DNA of 64,000 nt from Spodoptera frugiperda (lineage: Eukaryota; Arthropoda; Insecta; Lepidoptera; Noctuidae). The stretch lies in NCBI RefSeq assembly GCF_023101765.2, contig NC_064216.1:5484501-5548500 (forward strand), given 5' to 3'. Within the stretch, counting starts at the first letter, position 1. The number at the start of each line of letters is the position of its first letter. The notes under the pieces were generated by a model that saw nothing but the letters and a program-made list of their open reading frames with translations, was not told the DNA's origin and searched no databases. This document shows, piece after piece, positions 1-12,439 of the stretch. A program made the position numbers and the translations under genes.

Positions 1-392
1 AAAGTAAGTGGACATAAGCTGTTACTCTTTTGCAACCGCATTCTCGTAAAAAAACGTAATGACATGAAGCTATAACCAAGATTACGCAAATCACACTTCT
101 TTGTTTCATCAGCAAACATAACAAAAACATAATTAAAGCCATTATTAAGAAACTTAACGAATACACTGCGTAAATATGCAATGGTTTTGTAAACCTTTAT
201 TACAATTTTTAATAGTAATGTTTGTATGTCGTAGGCAACTATGTATTCTCATAATTTTGAGCGTTATGTATATGTAGGTATGTAGGTATTCAAATATTCA
301 AGTATTTATTGCATCCATAATGTTGTTATTGGACCCTGTCGGACACATATAAAATTCGTAGGAGAGGGGAAGGTATTTAGAACTAATTTAAT
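1..392. other. AT-rich noncoding DNA
   Basis: No gene or repeat is recognised. The window opens with a 'gtaagt' match at position 4 that would suit a splice donor, but only three bases lie before it, so it cannot be tested here. Confidence 0.5.
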
Positions 393-676
393 AGTTTAAG
401 TGTGGGTGAGCCATGCTTCGGCACGAGTGGGCCGACTCGACCGGAGTGATACCACGGCCTCACAGAAAACCGACGTGAAACATCGCTTGCGTTGTGTTTC
501 GTTGTGTAAGTGAGGTTACCGGAGGCCCAATTACCAATAACCCTTAAATCCCTAACCCCGAAAGACCGATAACGCACTTTTCACTCCTTTGGTGTCCATG
601 GACGTCGGCTATTGTTTACCATCAGGTGATCCATCTGCTCGTTTATCGGTTTATGCCATAAAAAAATGTGCGATTT
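393..676 (+). repeat. SINE-like noctuid repeat (family A), near full length
   Basis: The element begins near 'gggtgagccatgcttcggca', continues through 'gtgaggttaccggaggccc', and ends with 'taccatcaggtgatcc' followed by 'tatgccataaaaaa' and a short A run. The same blocks in the same order recur near 3.1, 14.0 and 40.7 kb, which shows directly that it is an interspersed repeat. The A-rich 3' end and small size fit a SINE-like retroposon, but I see no clear tRNA A and B boxes, so its origin is left open. Two short open frames across it are by-products of the repeat. Confidence 0.8.
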
Positions 677-857
677 TATTTCAATTCCAACTGAGCATTT
701 GCTTCATGTCTACAACCGCTAAGACCCATCCATGTCAAATATTACCAGAAGTGTCAAAACATATTATTGCTCCCATAAATCAGAAAGTTGAGCCAAAGCC
801 TCGGCTCTTATATTACAGAACCCTTCCCTTAGGTATTCACACCTATTTATATTATAC

Positions 858-890
858 TTACTGATATTATAAATGCGAAAGTTTTGATAT
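858..890 (+). repeat. Fragment of Helitron-like element (family H), 5' end
   Basis: The stretch 'tgatattataaatgcgaaag' matches the start of the longer copies near 21.56 and 47.24 kb. Only the first few dozen bases are kept here. Confidence 0.4.
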
Positions 891-945
891 ATTTGTTCAT
901 TTCACTACACATACATTTATTTTAAACTTCAATACTTCTGTTTGG

Positions 946-1080
946 GCCGGTGGTTTAAGACGCCCGCATCTCATGCACTTATCCGAGTTATACGTACTTT
1001 CTAAGATTATTTAGACACCACTGACAAACGGTGAAGAAAAATATCGTGTGGAAACGGTGGCCACCTATAGGCTGCCACCA
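946..1080 (+). repeat. Probable LINE-like 3' fragment
   Basis: The block containing 'gacaccactgacaaacggtg' and the following 'aatatcgtgtggaaac' resembles the 3' part of a widespread lepidopteran non-LTR family that I know only from memory. There is no second copy in the window, so support is family recognition alone. Confidence 0.4.
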
Positions 1081-1479
1081 ACCAGATGATGAGCTTCTGT
1101 TTGGTATATCATCAATGTTTGTTAATCAATTATTACGAAATGGTTGAAAGGATACCTTTTTTCCATTGAAAATATTCAACCTACCTACTATTGCATATTA
1201 TATTTATATGTATAACAGACGACCCACATAATTTAATTAATCTGGATCACCGGTGAACGGTAACCTCGTAGTAAGGGCCAACGATCACAAATCTATTGTG
1301 GATAGAAACAAATGTAGGCACTGGGAGTCTGGGAACGATTTACCCAACCACAAATACCCCGGTATTAAGAGTAAATCACAATTAGTAGGTAGTATATAGG
1401 AAAGTTTGCGTCCCCGTAAAAGATAAACTGGTCCATTAGGGGCTGATTTTAAGGAAAAATCATTATTTGGGTTTGGGGC

Positions 1480-1557
1480 CTTAGTAGGAGTTTGCTTTAC
1501 GTATAATGAGAACGAAACCTGAGTGCGTTCAGTGCTGTGATTGGTTGGTTCATTGCA
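1480..1557 (+). repeat. Truncated MITE (family M1)
   Basis: 'ttagtaggagtttgctttac', then a degenerate 'gagtgcgttc' and 'gattggttggtt', parallels the order of motifs in the complete hairpin MITE at 20183-20331. The right half is missing or too diverged to see. Confidence 0.5.
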
Positions 1558-1680
1558 GTAGGCCATCTACTTCGTTGGCGTGTCGCTAGTGCGGCTGCTG
1601 AACAAGTCTAGATTCAAGAAAAGCAATTATGTAGTATCAGTTTTAAGTTTCATTAGCTTATTTTTTTATTTGTTTAATTA

Positions 1681-3132
1681 ATAAAATGTTCTTGATAGCA
1701 AATAATATTTTATTACAATAAGATAAGTATGGTTTTTGCAAAACACAGCCATAAAAGTTTATAGCATTAGTTCACAAACGACAGTAACCACCCAAAGCTC
1801 TTTAGCGTCATTTTCCAACTTCACGTATTATATGGGAATATTTCATATATTTTTTACTCGTTGATAAATCATTTCCAACTGAGGAAGCATCCCATTTATA
1901 ACATAATCACAACCTCATGCTAAATATTATAGTATCTATATTACGTATAAGGCAATTACATTTTTGTTAGTCTTTTATGCCCTTTCAAAGCTTAAGCGAA
2001 TTAGTCCAAAAATAGCTTCAGTCCCAGCTAAATGGATTACGGAGTTTGGCTCAAAAAATTAAATCCAAATGAAATTAGAAATGTTACAGGCTTGGCCCAG
2101 CTGGGAATTCTCAGAATTAGGTGCATTTATCTAATAACACGTCTGGCCTAGTTATTTTAAATGGGTTAATACAATCTGCTATTATTTTAGAGCTTTATTT
2201 ATGTTAGACGTACCGAAGATCTTTTAGTAGTACCTACCGTGTGTAATTGCAAATAGTAGGTACTTACCTAATAATTATTTGTCTTAGAAATACAAATGTG
2301 TAGTTTAGGCTAGTACCTAATTAGGTACCTATCCATAATTCGTTTATGAATTTACCCAAGTTAAAATATTTACAGTAATTTGAAAATAAAATTGTTCCAT
2401 ACATACTAGTACCTACATAAATGTGGAGTTCAAATAATGACTATTTTCAAATTACTTTAAAATTATTCAAGTAATAATATAAATTTTAAAATCAATGCCA
2501 TCTATCGGCAGCAAAGTATACAAAAAAACGAAGTCTATTGTTACGACATCTAGTAGCACAAAAGTGAAAACTTTAAAAATCAATGTTGATGCAGTGGTAT
2601 TAGTTCTATTATATTCCGCTAGATGGCAATTTTATACAATGTTGACATTATTTTTCATTGTACTTTTATAATTACCGTAATAACATATTAGGTAAATTGT
2701 ATATAATATTAAATACGTTGTTGTAGCAAATACTTGATAGCAAGCATATCAATCTTACTTTAACTAAACTAGTTCAACCGAAGCGTAGTTTAACCGCGGG
2801 TTCAACCACATATTAATATTGGATTAATTACAAACGTGAGCCTTTAGATAATGCTCACAAGTTTGTTTCTGTTTCGGAGTTTTGTGGATTTGCGTGAAAC
2901 GATAACGTTGCGGTAACTTGGAGTTTATTTATGGGACATTACTTGGCTACTTATGAATTTACTTACAATCCAATGGTTAAGTAATTTACCTTACAAGTTA
3001 GGTGGATAATTTCTTAACCATTTAGATTTTGTAAAACATTGGGTTTGGCACTTAAGGTTTGTTTATTGGTCAGTATTTTAAGCTTTATTTAATTATATGG
3101 CGATTTACATTATCTACTTACGTTTAAGTATG
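1681..3132. other. Noncoding stretch
   Basis: AT-rich with no supported gene. The motif 'gccatctatcgg' near 2500 and its reverse-type partner 'cgctagatggc' near 2620 are of a kind often seen in lepidopteran transposon remnants, but not enough is kept to name one. Confidence 0.4.
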
Positions 3133-3303
3133 GAAGAGTCATACTTCAGCACGAATGAGGCGACTCGACCGGAGTGGTTCCACGACCTCACAGAAAACCG
3201 TGTTTTCAAGGTTTACCCGATTTCGGGTATCCATGGGCGACGGCGAATGCATACCATCAGGTGATCCGCCTGCTAGATTACCGGCTTATACCATAAAAAA
3301 ACT
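3133..3303 (+). repeat. SINE-like repeat (family A), internally deleted copy
   Basis: The head ('gagtcatacttcagcacgaa') and tail ('ccatcaggtgatccgcctgc', then 'ttataccataaaaaa') match the copy at 393-676. About 110 bases of the middle are gone: the sequence passes from 'ctcacagaaaaccg' directly to the block before 'ggtatccatgggcg'. Confidence 0.75.
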
Positions 3304-4488
3304 AAAGATATTTTTTAATATATTATTACAATCATAATGATTATTTTATTGCCACAATAGAAATATTTAGGCGGTTAATTACTATTTTTAGTACCTAAAT
3401 CATAATACCTATAAAATTAATTAGCAACCTACTCACTATGTGTGTACTAATGAAAATTATAGTACCGACAACAAACCAAATAAATACGAAAACATTTGTT
3501 ATTCAACATGGGCACAAAAAAAATCTTCAAAGCTTTGTATTGTCTTCGGAGCGTAAAAGTCAACTAAGGGAAACGGTTTAATTAATTAACGTGACTTTCC
3601 TCTGTAGTACATGGCTGAATGTAGCTTATTAGCTACCTACTTGTTAGCTACTCCATGTAGAATGGTAGATATACTTATGTATGTCGGTACTTGGTAGGTA
3701 CATGGTTGTGATTTGAAGAGGGGTCCGATGCGCTTTATGGCTCGGTGGAGATTTGTAATTTTAATTACTATTATTCCCTACCTACTTACTTTATTTTAAT
3801 GTAGTGTTGAATATTGTTTTTTTATTTTTTTATTGGGATAGGATAACTTGGTTCTTATACTTGCGTTAATTAAAGGTGAGGCAAAAAAATATTTTATACG
3901 TGATCACGTCCTAATTTGCATTATACTGGCTTGGTGTACCTGTACGCACCTACCAATTTTCTAAGTCACAGGTAATATCCTTGTGATTAATAAGTAATAA
4001 CAGTAAATAGGTACCTACTTTAATAAGTTAAAGATGACCTATCAACTGTAAATATACAACTAACCTTGGCCTACTTAACTTCTTTAGTACCTTTATGCGT
4101 ATGGGAACCCTGTCTTTAAAAAAAGACAATATTTTATTACACCTCATCAACAATTGGATACTTAGCAACAATATGGAGAAGTCAGTTATCATCAGTGTAT
4201 CGGAACGAAGAAATTCACACGTTAAGGCTCATTTAGCTTAGAAAATGAATACGGTCGCGGCTTGTTAAAGACATTGGACATCTGCGCGTCTGTTTCTTAC
4301 CAATTTCTTGTAATAACATTATTGAAACCCATCAATTTTAAACTTAATGTGTTTTTAGTAAAGGGGTTGTTGCATTTGACTGGTTTGATGATGTGGTTTT
4401 AAGCGCGCATTGTTGAGCAGATCGTTAGGACAAAGGGTTTTTGTATCTTATAAGAATTTCTGGTGACACGAAGTAGTTTGTATAAATT
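3304..4488. other. Noncoding stretch
   Basis: AT-rich with many short 'acctacttac'-type words. No gene, RNA or named repeat was seen. Confidence 0.4.
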
Positions 4489-4490
4489 GA

Positions 4491-4634
4491 GAAGCTGCGG
4501 ACTACCCAGCGGATATACCGGAACTCCGGGTTGAAAAGCAGGAATAGGAACGGGGTGGTTTTTAGTCAGTAAGAGTCTGATACTCCCTCTCGCCTCGCCT
4601 AAGGCGAAAGAAATCATTGGATGATTTTCCACCC
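4491..4634 (-). repeat. Interspersed repeat (family B), reverse copy
   Basis: Read on the minus strand it gives 'aatcatccaatgatttcttt', 'taggcgaggcgagaggga', 'actgactaaaaaccacccc' and 'gtagtccgcagcttc'. The same order of words is found near 15.96, 20.5, 45.1, 45.9 and 60.7 kb. The 77-codon open frame here is explained by the repeat and is not a gene. Confidence 0.8.
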
Positions 4635-5159
4635 TAAGAAAAAAAAGTTGTTTGTATAATGTACAAATAATTGCATATAGGGTATATGTTTTTTTTTTAT
4701 ATTTTTTCTGTTTATTGGTGTCTTCTTATTTATTCACTTCTTCTTTACTATTTACATAGGATTATCTTAAGTATAGACAAAATGACAACTTAACAACACT
4801 ATAATTAGTTTTATTTCTCTTAATATCAATCATTCATTCAGCCAATAAACACCAGAATGACAAGTTTGAGAAGATACTAGTTTTTAATGTACATGTTTGT
4901 ATTGCCATAAAATTAATTAAAGTTTCGAAGTTTAAAATGTTCTAAAGTAAAATAAAAAATGGAAAGCAATGATTTTTTGCATTCTTTTTCATTTATGAGA
5001 TAGATCATAAAACATCGTTACCAATTTGTAGAGTAGAACTCAATAACTTAAAAAAACAGTATTAACTGGTTCTTGGATTTGCATAAGTTGGGTTAAACAT
5101 AATTAAGTGGGGACAGTTTTCAAAAAAATATTTTAGTTTTAATTAATAGAACTACATAG

Positions 5160-5245
5160 GCTCACCCTCTATTACATAAGACTTATAACACAAATTGTAA
5201 AAAATGGGTGTACATTGTACAGCGGCGTGACGTACGTAAAAGAAC
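5160..5245 (+). repeat. Interspersed repeat (family C), partial
   Basis: 'acataagacttataacacaa' and 'atgggtgtacattgtacagc' correspond to the start of the better copy at 11361-11490. The 3' end of the family is replaced by unrelated sequence. Confidence 0.55.
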
Positions 5246-5389
5246 TAGAACTAAATACATCTTTAAGATTTTTTGTCTTGCATGTAACGTGAGCAATTAA
5301 TGCGTACGCCTGCTGAAGCGCCCTTCATTCAAAAATAATTAGTTTTAAACGCCTAATTACCAAACGATTATTAAATATAGAGCACAATT

Positions 5390-5830
5390 GTCACGCCTCA
5401 CTTCCCAAAAGAATTAAAACTCCTTGAGTGGATCCTCTATTTACTCATTCGCAAGCCCCTCAAAGGAATTGGCTTAAAAAGTCATTTCCTTTTTCAATAT
5501 GGGCGAAGAAAAAAATCACACCCACCTGGTTGGGCGCGTGGCAGGCCCTTTCCGGTAGCTTCCCCTAGCTATTAACCAGCAAATTTTAAAATACCTCAAT
5601 GAAACAGTATAGCCCTTAAAGACGGTGTATTTTTAAATGGTGCAGTTGTCCTGTCTACCGGTTTATTTTCTTTATAATTTAATAAGGAGTCGCGTGTCGG
5701 ATGTCCGATTGTGCGTGCTCAGGTAGTGTGACGTAGTTATAACAAGTTTTTGTTGTTTTAAATAATATTGCGCAGCCGCACTGCACCGGTGAATTATGTG
5801 ACGTTCGAAACTGGTTGACAGATGTTTGAA
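5390..5830. promoter_or_regulatory. GC-richer pocket, possible conserved noncoding element
   Basis: Base composition rises around 'ggttgggcgcgtggcaggcc' and again around 'gcgcagccgcactgcaccgg'. No frame stays open and no repeat is recognised. Such pockets in AT-rich insect introns can be regulatory, but only composition supports this one. Confidence 0.2.
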
Positions 5831-7508
5831 ATTTCATATTAACTGTTTTCACTTCTAATATGTAAAAGCAATCAATGGTCTGTTTCTATTTGATCGGAAA
5901 TATGAACCAGTTTTTATGGTGTCTAAAGAATAGAGACTTAACCGTTTCCTGTTATTACATAGATTTAATAGATATTGATTTCTAACTTATTATTTGTTGC
6001 GGGTTCCAAGCAAATCTTTTAGCTTTATTCAATCCGTATTGTAGATACTTTAATACAGTGGAGTTAATAGGAAATATTCTACGTGTTGAATGTTAACAGT
6101 TTCCAATCAGAATTTGTAAAGCAGTTTTACTTGAGAAACAGTTAGAAACTTAAAGAGGCATATACCGAGTTCAATTCATAGAGCAAAACGGATTGCCATA
6201 AAAAGTGGGTTCCGTTCCGTTTGGGCATCCGTAGAAATAGCATCGTAAACTAGAAAATTATATGAGCCATGCACTATGCTATGAAAAAAACTTTTTTGTT
6301 CTATATTTTTATAAAACTACAAGTATAAAACTTTTATCGGATGTAGCAAAATTCTGTCAGAATTAAAAGAAGATTTATTGCATTTAATTCAGAGCGTGAA
6401 AGGGTTTGAAAAGCAGGATGTTATTGTTACATGAAGTGCCCTTTTGTTAACGAATCACATTTCTTTATTTACGATAATGCACAATTTTCACGCACCATTT
6501 ATATTTTACTATCGGTTTAGCGCGTTAGTGCAACTGCTCCTGCGCATTGTGTTCGAATTTTAAAAGTTTAAACATTATCAACGATATCATACCTATTTAT
6601 TACTACTACATTTTTAACATTACCCTTGTTAACTTTAACTTAAAGACAATAAGTAGATATTATCATCATAGCATAAAGGTATCTGTAATTTAGCAGTTAG
6701 TGGTTTCAATTCAATGATAATTTGATTAGCTAATTAGACATGTATTGATTTCTATTTGATTACTGCTTCATCAATATACCTGAGGTACTATAGGTGCTAC
6801 ACTAACCACCACTATAGGTGCTATAGTAGCTAACTCTTAATGAAATTAATCAAAACTAATGAGCTTAATACCAGTAGGTAAGAACCTAGTTTCGTACTTA
6901 ACGTTATTGGAATATCACTTCAAAGCTTAATTTATATCGAGAACTAAAATGGTTGATGCATTCTGTCATCGGCTGCTCAAACGTGCCATAAGTTTGGTTT
7001 TCAGTAATAGTACCAATATATTATTTGAAATTAATAAGAACTTTGAGGAAGAGTGAGCAGATGAAATGGGGAAAATAAATTGAAAGGACACTTTTGTAGT
7101 CCTTCAACGATCAGACAGCTGTTTTAATTGTTGCAAATAACTTTTGCAAAATTTCAAATGTAGAAAAAAATTTGCAACGTTTGCACATTAGGTACTAATA
7201 GCATATGGTCCATATTCGGATCACTAGTTGTTGCTCATTGGATCCTGCTGAGGTCATAGTCATTTATTTTTGTGTCAAATGTAGTTCGATTGTTGGGTTA
7301 ATAAATGTTACTTCCGAAAACTGGTCGTGTAATTGTTACAATACAACGTGTGTGTTGTTACAATAAGGGTACTTACTCAATGGAAATAAATAAATGTCAT
7401 TATTATAGTACATTCAAATCTGCAAAGATCCATTTGCTACATTCCAAATACACTTACCAATTTTGATTCCGCCATCTGCATTATTCTATTTACTATTTTA
7501 TATATTTT

Positions 7509-7712
7509 TTTTAAAACACGTTGCCGCACACCTGGAGTTTCTCCTGTGTCTTGGGTGTGTTTACAAACATAATTATAAGTTCACATAATTATGTACACAT
7601 GACATCCAGACCCAAAACAACAATTTGCGAATCCAATTCAGGAATCGAACCAGCTACACGTTACACGGCTGCAGCCGAATGCTCAGCTGCTGTACCAACC
7701 GTGCAGTCAAAG
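7509..7712 (-). repeat. tRNA-derived SINE, reverse copy
   Basis: On the minus strand the element starts with a tRNA-like head: an A-box-like 'ggttggtacagcagctgagc' and a clear B box 'ggttcgattcc' (plus-strand 7641-7651). The body follows with 'gggtctggatgtcatgtgta' and 'aagacacaggagaaactcc'. RNA polymerase III boxes at tRNA spacing plus an unrelated tail define this class. The head is too diverged to be a working tRNA gene. The 67-codon open frame over it is a shadow of the repeat. Confidence 0.75.
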
Positions 7713-8726
7713 TCTAGTTACTAGTTCTTTTATGAGCATATCTGCAACCAGTTATCTGATTATAGGACCTCTATAATGAGGTCGTTATTATCCACAAGTT
7801 AAGTGATTTTACTCGTCTGATAGTGAATAGTTAAAAGAAAATATACCTCAGTTAGCTTCCAAGTTTGGCCAAATGTAGCGCAATATCAGTATTTTACGAA
7901 ATAACGGTTACTATCCGAGCCATCTGGAGTACATGACCCAATTACTGGACAGTGGAAAATCTAAGCCTAACCGACTTTTGGGGTTATGGCTTCATAGGCA
8001 TTCTAACTTTAACGTTTTGAATAAAACGGCTAGAATGTTTTTAGGCACGATGAGAAGTTAACAGTTATTTTTTTTTTAGTTGACAATTTAAAGACTGGGA
8101 ATTCAATGTATTTAATAAATGTATCAAAACTTGAAGTAAATTTTTAGAAAAATAAAATATATCACTAATTAAAAAAAAGGTTCTAGTTGTCAAATAATTG
8201 AATCAGTTCTGTTTTTAAAAACAACATTATCGCCGTTAATCGAGCGCATTGCGATTTCGACAAAAAAAAAATATTTTAAATCAACAAACAACAAGGCCTA
8301 CCTAACCTCAAATCAAACACTCACTTCACACAAAACCACATCCAAAAAAATGTTTGCTCTAATATTAAAGTTTGTTCTTCTAACAAAAACCTTTTCATTA
8401 AGCTTTTTTTCAACAAACATTGTAACAATATTTATGCAAATTTTATGAGTCCAATTTATTCATTAGATGCATGGGTGCGAGGCCAAACAAGAAACGGCTA
8501 ACAATTTTGGACTCTAAATTCTAAATAACAGGGACAGTTTCGGAGACCGGACCCCATTTTGCATAGTTTTTTAATTAATGAATGCATACATAAACAAGAG
8601 CTGACATTAACAAAGGACTAGGTTAACGATGTCTGACTATTTTGTGTTAGTCTTGTTCACATTTTACTTTCCATAGTTTGAGAATATTTTGTGAATTTTT
8701 AGCTTTTTGTTTGTGCTATAGTCTTA

Positions 8727-8995
8727 GGGTGCTTTTCCAGCAGAAATGTGCTATGTTACGTTGCTATAGATACAACGTAACATAACACATATCGTTTGGC
8801 TTTCACCAATCATATTCTTTGGTACACGTAGATTAGCACTGGTGAAAACGGACTCAGCTAAGCTATGTTTTTTTATATGAAAAGATGCGTCCTATGGATG
8901 TGTGCTATGGACGGCTTCCTTGACTATTGATACATTACATACTTGAGCTACGCATCTACCTCGTTCAGTTAAGTTCAGCTAAGTTTGTGTGATGG
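8727..8995. mobile_element. MITE (family D), copy 1, 3' end degraded
   Basis: It starts 'gggtgcttttccagcagaaa' and shares ordered blocks with 62398-62672: 'ccaatcatattctttggtac', 'aaaagatgcgtcctatgga' and 'gtgtgctatggacggctt'. The right terminal inverted repeat is not clear here. Between 8746 and 8790 it carries an 18-bp stem with one mismatch and a 9-nt loop that copy 2 lacks. The family looks like a nonautonomous DNA transposon; no transposase is present. Confidence 0.6.
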
Positions 8996-8999
8996 ATGA

Positions 9000-11360
9000 A
9001 TGGCTTGGTCTTAATTAGAAGTGACTGCCCACTTCTAGTTCGTCAAAAAAACGTTTAAATTCCATGACAACATGAAATCAAATTCAAATAGGTCAGAAGA
9101 TAAAAACGCCGTACCAATTCAATCAGCAATTTATATCACAAAAATGTATTAAAAACTAGTACCTAAAAACTTACACCATCTTGTATTGATAGATATTTTA
9201 GCAAACCAAAATATTTTTATACTACAATATTTCTTTTTTCACTTCACCCGTCCGATTGCGAATACCGTTTGCGGCGGAATACTTGGACCGAAACAATAGA
9301 TACAAATAAATGCTAAACCGAAGCTCTGTTTGATTTGCCGCCTCACGTACTCCATTCATAAAAGGGGCTAGTTTTTGATGGCGGCGATAAAAAAAAAGTA
9401 TTTACACTGCTTTTTGCGAACATCAATACATTTAGCGGTCCCCAACAATGGAATGTATTTGTTGGTTTTGCCCGAGGTGTCCTATAAATACGGTTCCTTT
9501 CAGATGTTGTTTCTTGTCTTGCTTTAAAGAAAGTGGATGTTTTTCCGATGAAAAATGTACGGTTTTCAATTTAGCAAAATCTTGAAAAATTGATCAAATA
9601 TTTCTACGAAATGGTACATTTCTTCGTCGTACATACCTATTGTGGTACCCATTTTTGTATTATTATATGTATACTTTCTATAAGATTTATATTGTACATA
9701 CATGGAACGAAATTCAACCCGTTTAAAATAAAAACTTCAACAATTAATTTACCCAAAATGTTTATCGTAACAAAACAAAATCAATGAAAGGTGTGCAAAT
9801 AACTGTTGCACCGCTTTGTTTGAGCAGTGTACACAGCGGGAGGCTTCAACAAAAACATATAGCTTATAATTAAGTATTAAAAGGCAACGATTTTGAACGA
9901 AAATCGTGTGATAAAGAGGAGAGGTCACTGTTAGAAAAGGCAGTATAGAAATGGGTTCTGTATATGTTTTTGATTTACCTAAGTTAATGCATTTGATTAT
10001 TCGTAGGTAAGTAACAAATTTCATTGGTAATCAATCAATTGGTAGAATCTATAGTTGCTCAAAATAAATCTATATCTATAATTTAATATATAAAGCTGAA
10101 GAGTTTCTTATATAACAGCACTCTACAAGAAATAGGAGCCGAGTAAAGCGGGTGAAACCGAAGGAGCTAGTACTGACCATTTTAAGATTAAATATTTTTA
10201 AATTGAGAATAAAGCAATGCAAAAATATTGCAGGGCTGTCTATTGTTTTAACCCTTAAACTGCCGTGTACGTCTTCGGCGCCTATTATTATTACTGTAGA
10301 TAAGACTCACTATTTTTATTTGGCAGTGTAAACGTTTAAAATAATAAGTAGAACAGTAACAGCCGTTTCAACCATTTCATAATTAATTAACATAACCCTT
10401 AAATCCTCGACCTATATGTAAATGAGAACAAATTATTAACAAACTTTAATTTAGGGGTATTTTTTTCTCACAATCTAAACAAAACGCTTGTGTTATAAGG
10501 GTTTCTCGCTTTTGTCTAACAATTAGTTTACGCTCAACGAATAGAGACTAAAGAAAGAAATGAATTAGGGAAATAATTATGTTTGTAATGTGAATAACGA
10601 ATTAAAAGTGTGATATTAAACTTTATAGTCATAATCACGATAGCTCTTTCTAGATTAAAACTACAAGTAATCGTCATAATCATTTTTTAAGATATTATCT
10701 GTAATGTGAAAGTTTCAATTTATATTAATTCTTATTGACCTTTATTGAATGAAAAATATTATAACAGGTGAAAAATTAATACATGCTAACTCGAAATAAC
10801 GGCTATCGTGTTATGAAACTAAGAATACAAATCCTTATTTTCCTATTATCTAAAAACACAACTAACATTATAAACAGTAGAAACAAAATAATACCATAAC
10901 CAATCAATACTGAACCCTTCATTGAATCTATTGTAATGTTAATAAAAAAAATTAAAAATAAAAATAATACTTTTTGACTTTGACACTAGCTGTCAGTCAC
11001 TGACAACAACAAATGTCATGATGCAAATCAGTTACTTTTTTAGTGGAAAAAGATGCGTCGAAGCGGCATTGTTATGCCAATTGCGTTCCCTCGCGCCACC
11101 GAATGACAATGATAATGAACAGAGAGCCCACAAATGTTTGTGTTATTTCTACGTTATGGCAATATAACTCATGTACTACCAAAACAATTGCTTTTGGCGT
11201 ATATATTTAATGGAAATTTCTCAAAATAAGGGCCTATTGAAGGGGTATACATTTTAGAGAGCTATTATTTTGTACTAATGTCCTTAAATGACAAATAAAA
11301 TTAGGAACACTTTTGATATAAGGTATTTATACGATAGTACTTATAAAATTCGGCAATTGG
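9000..11360. other. Noncoding stretch
   Basis: No gene supported. At 9240-9500 composition is more balanced, with a TATA-like 'tataaata' near 9484 and a TEAD-type word 'ggaatgta'. The frames at 9590-9787 and 9749-10024 are low-complexity and unconvincing. Confidence 0.35.
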
Positions 11361-11492
11361 CTCACCTCCTCACATGGGATTTATAATGCCAATGGTGAAA
11401 AGTGAGTCTACATTGTATAACGGCATTACGTGGCGTAATGTGCACTCTGCCTACCCCTTCGGGAGTAAAAGGCGTGACGTTGTGTACATATT
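11361..11492 (+). repeat. Interspersed repeat (family C), best copy
   Basis: The motifs run 'cacatgggatttataatgcc', 'tggtgaaaagtgagtctaca', 'cggcattacgtggcgtaatg', 'tgcctaccccttcgggagta' and 'aaaaggcgtgacgttg'. The same end motif recurs near 41.87 kb and the start near 5.2 kb. I recognise it as a common noctuid repeat but cannot place it in a class. Confidence 0.65.
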
Positions 11493-12439
11493 TAAGTACT
11501 TACTATACAGTAGCTATGATTAATGTTATAATTGTCCAAAAATTTTGCTAAAAACCTACGTACTCTACCACTTGCCAGACATATTGTAGAAAACATTTTT
11601 ATATTGTTTGTTCCAAAAATAAATCATTTTATCGTTATTTTGCAAAATAATAATACTCACGTGCCACCCCTTAAATTTTCACTGTACTGTTCCGAAATAA
11701 GTCGAAAGGTCGGCAGAGGGCGCGCGCGCATTGTCACAGTACATGATAGATTGCTGTCATATTCAAAGTATCACCTATAGATATGTAAATTATCTCTCAG
11801 ACATCCTCGTATTGTCACATAAATATACATATTTCGGGGGACTTCAATCGTACTAAATAATAATAAAAAAATAACATTTCATTTAAGTGCGTGTTATTTG
11901 TCAATTCCAAGCAAAAAAATCTGTTTTTTTTTTAGTTAAAAAATATCGATATCATATCAAATTGTCATTTGAACAACAAATGGATGACAATGACTCGATT
12001 GATTGACATGTATCTCCCTTCAATGATTGATAACTGATAAATATCAAAAAGGGGTAGCTAAGCTGTTTGAGGGTTAATAAAGAAATGTCATTAAATTCGC
12101 GACTGTACTAAGCTCTGTTAAATGGCTGCCAAGGTGTTCACTGAGCTTTCATCACAGAGGAATGGGTAATACGTTATTGATGATGATGGATTGCTAAAGA
12201 GAAAAAAAAACAGCAACATTCTGGATTATTTATTCCTCCAGGTGTACGTCAACAGAAATGCTTTTAGTTTTAAATACATTTCAAACTATTAATATGTTAT
12301 ACTATGCTGATTATTGGCACTGTTTTCAGTACCCAATATATTTTTGAATAGACGAAGTGTTTTTAACAATTAAATCAAGTCATATTCCGTCGTAAGTTAT
12401 AATAAAATTGGTCCTCAAGGACATAAAATACATTAACAA

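Noticed and set aside
589..864. 91-codon plus-strand open frame
   Set aside because: It starts inside the family A SINE-like repeat and runs into flanking AT-rich DNA; the coding look is due to the repeat.
4399..4632. 77-codon minus-strand open frame
   Set aside because: It lies within a family B repeat, and equivalent frames appear in other copies of that repeat.
7521..7724. Possible tRNA gene on the minus strand
   Set aside because: A and B boxes are present, but the acceptor and anticodon stems do not form and a SINE body follows; it is a tRNA-derived SINE.
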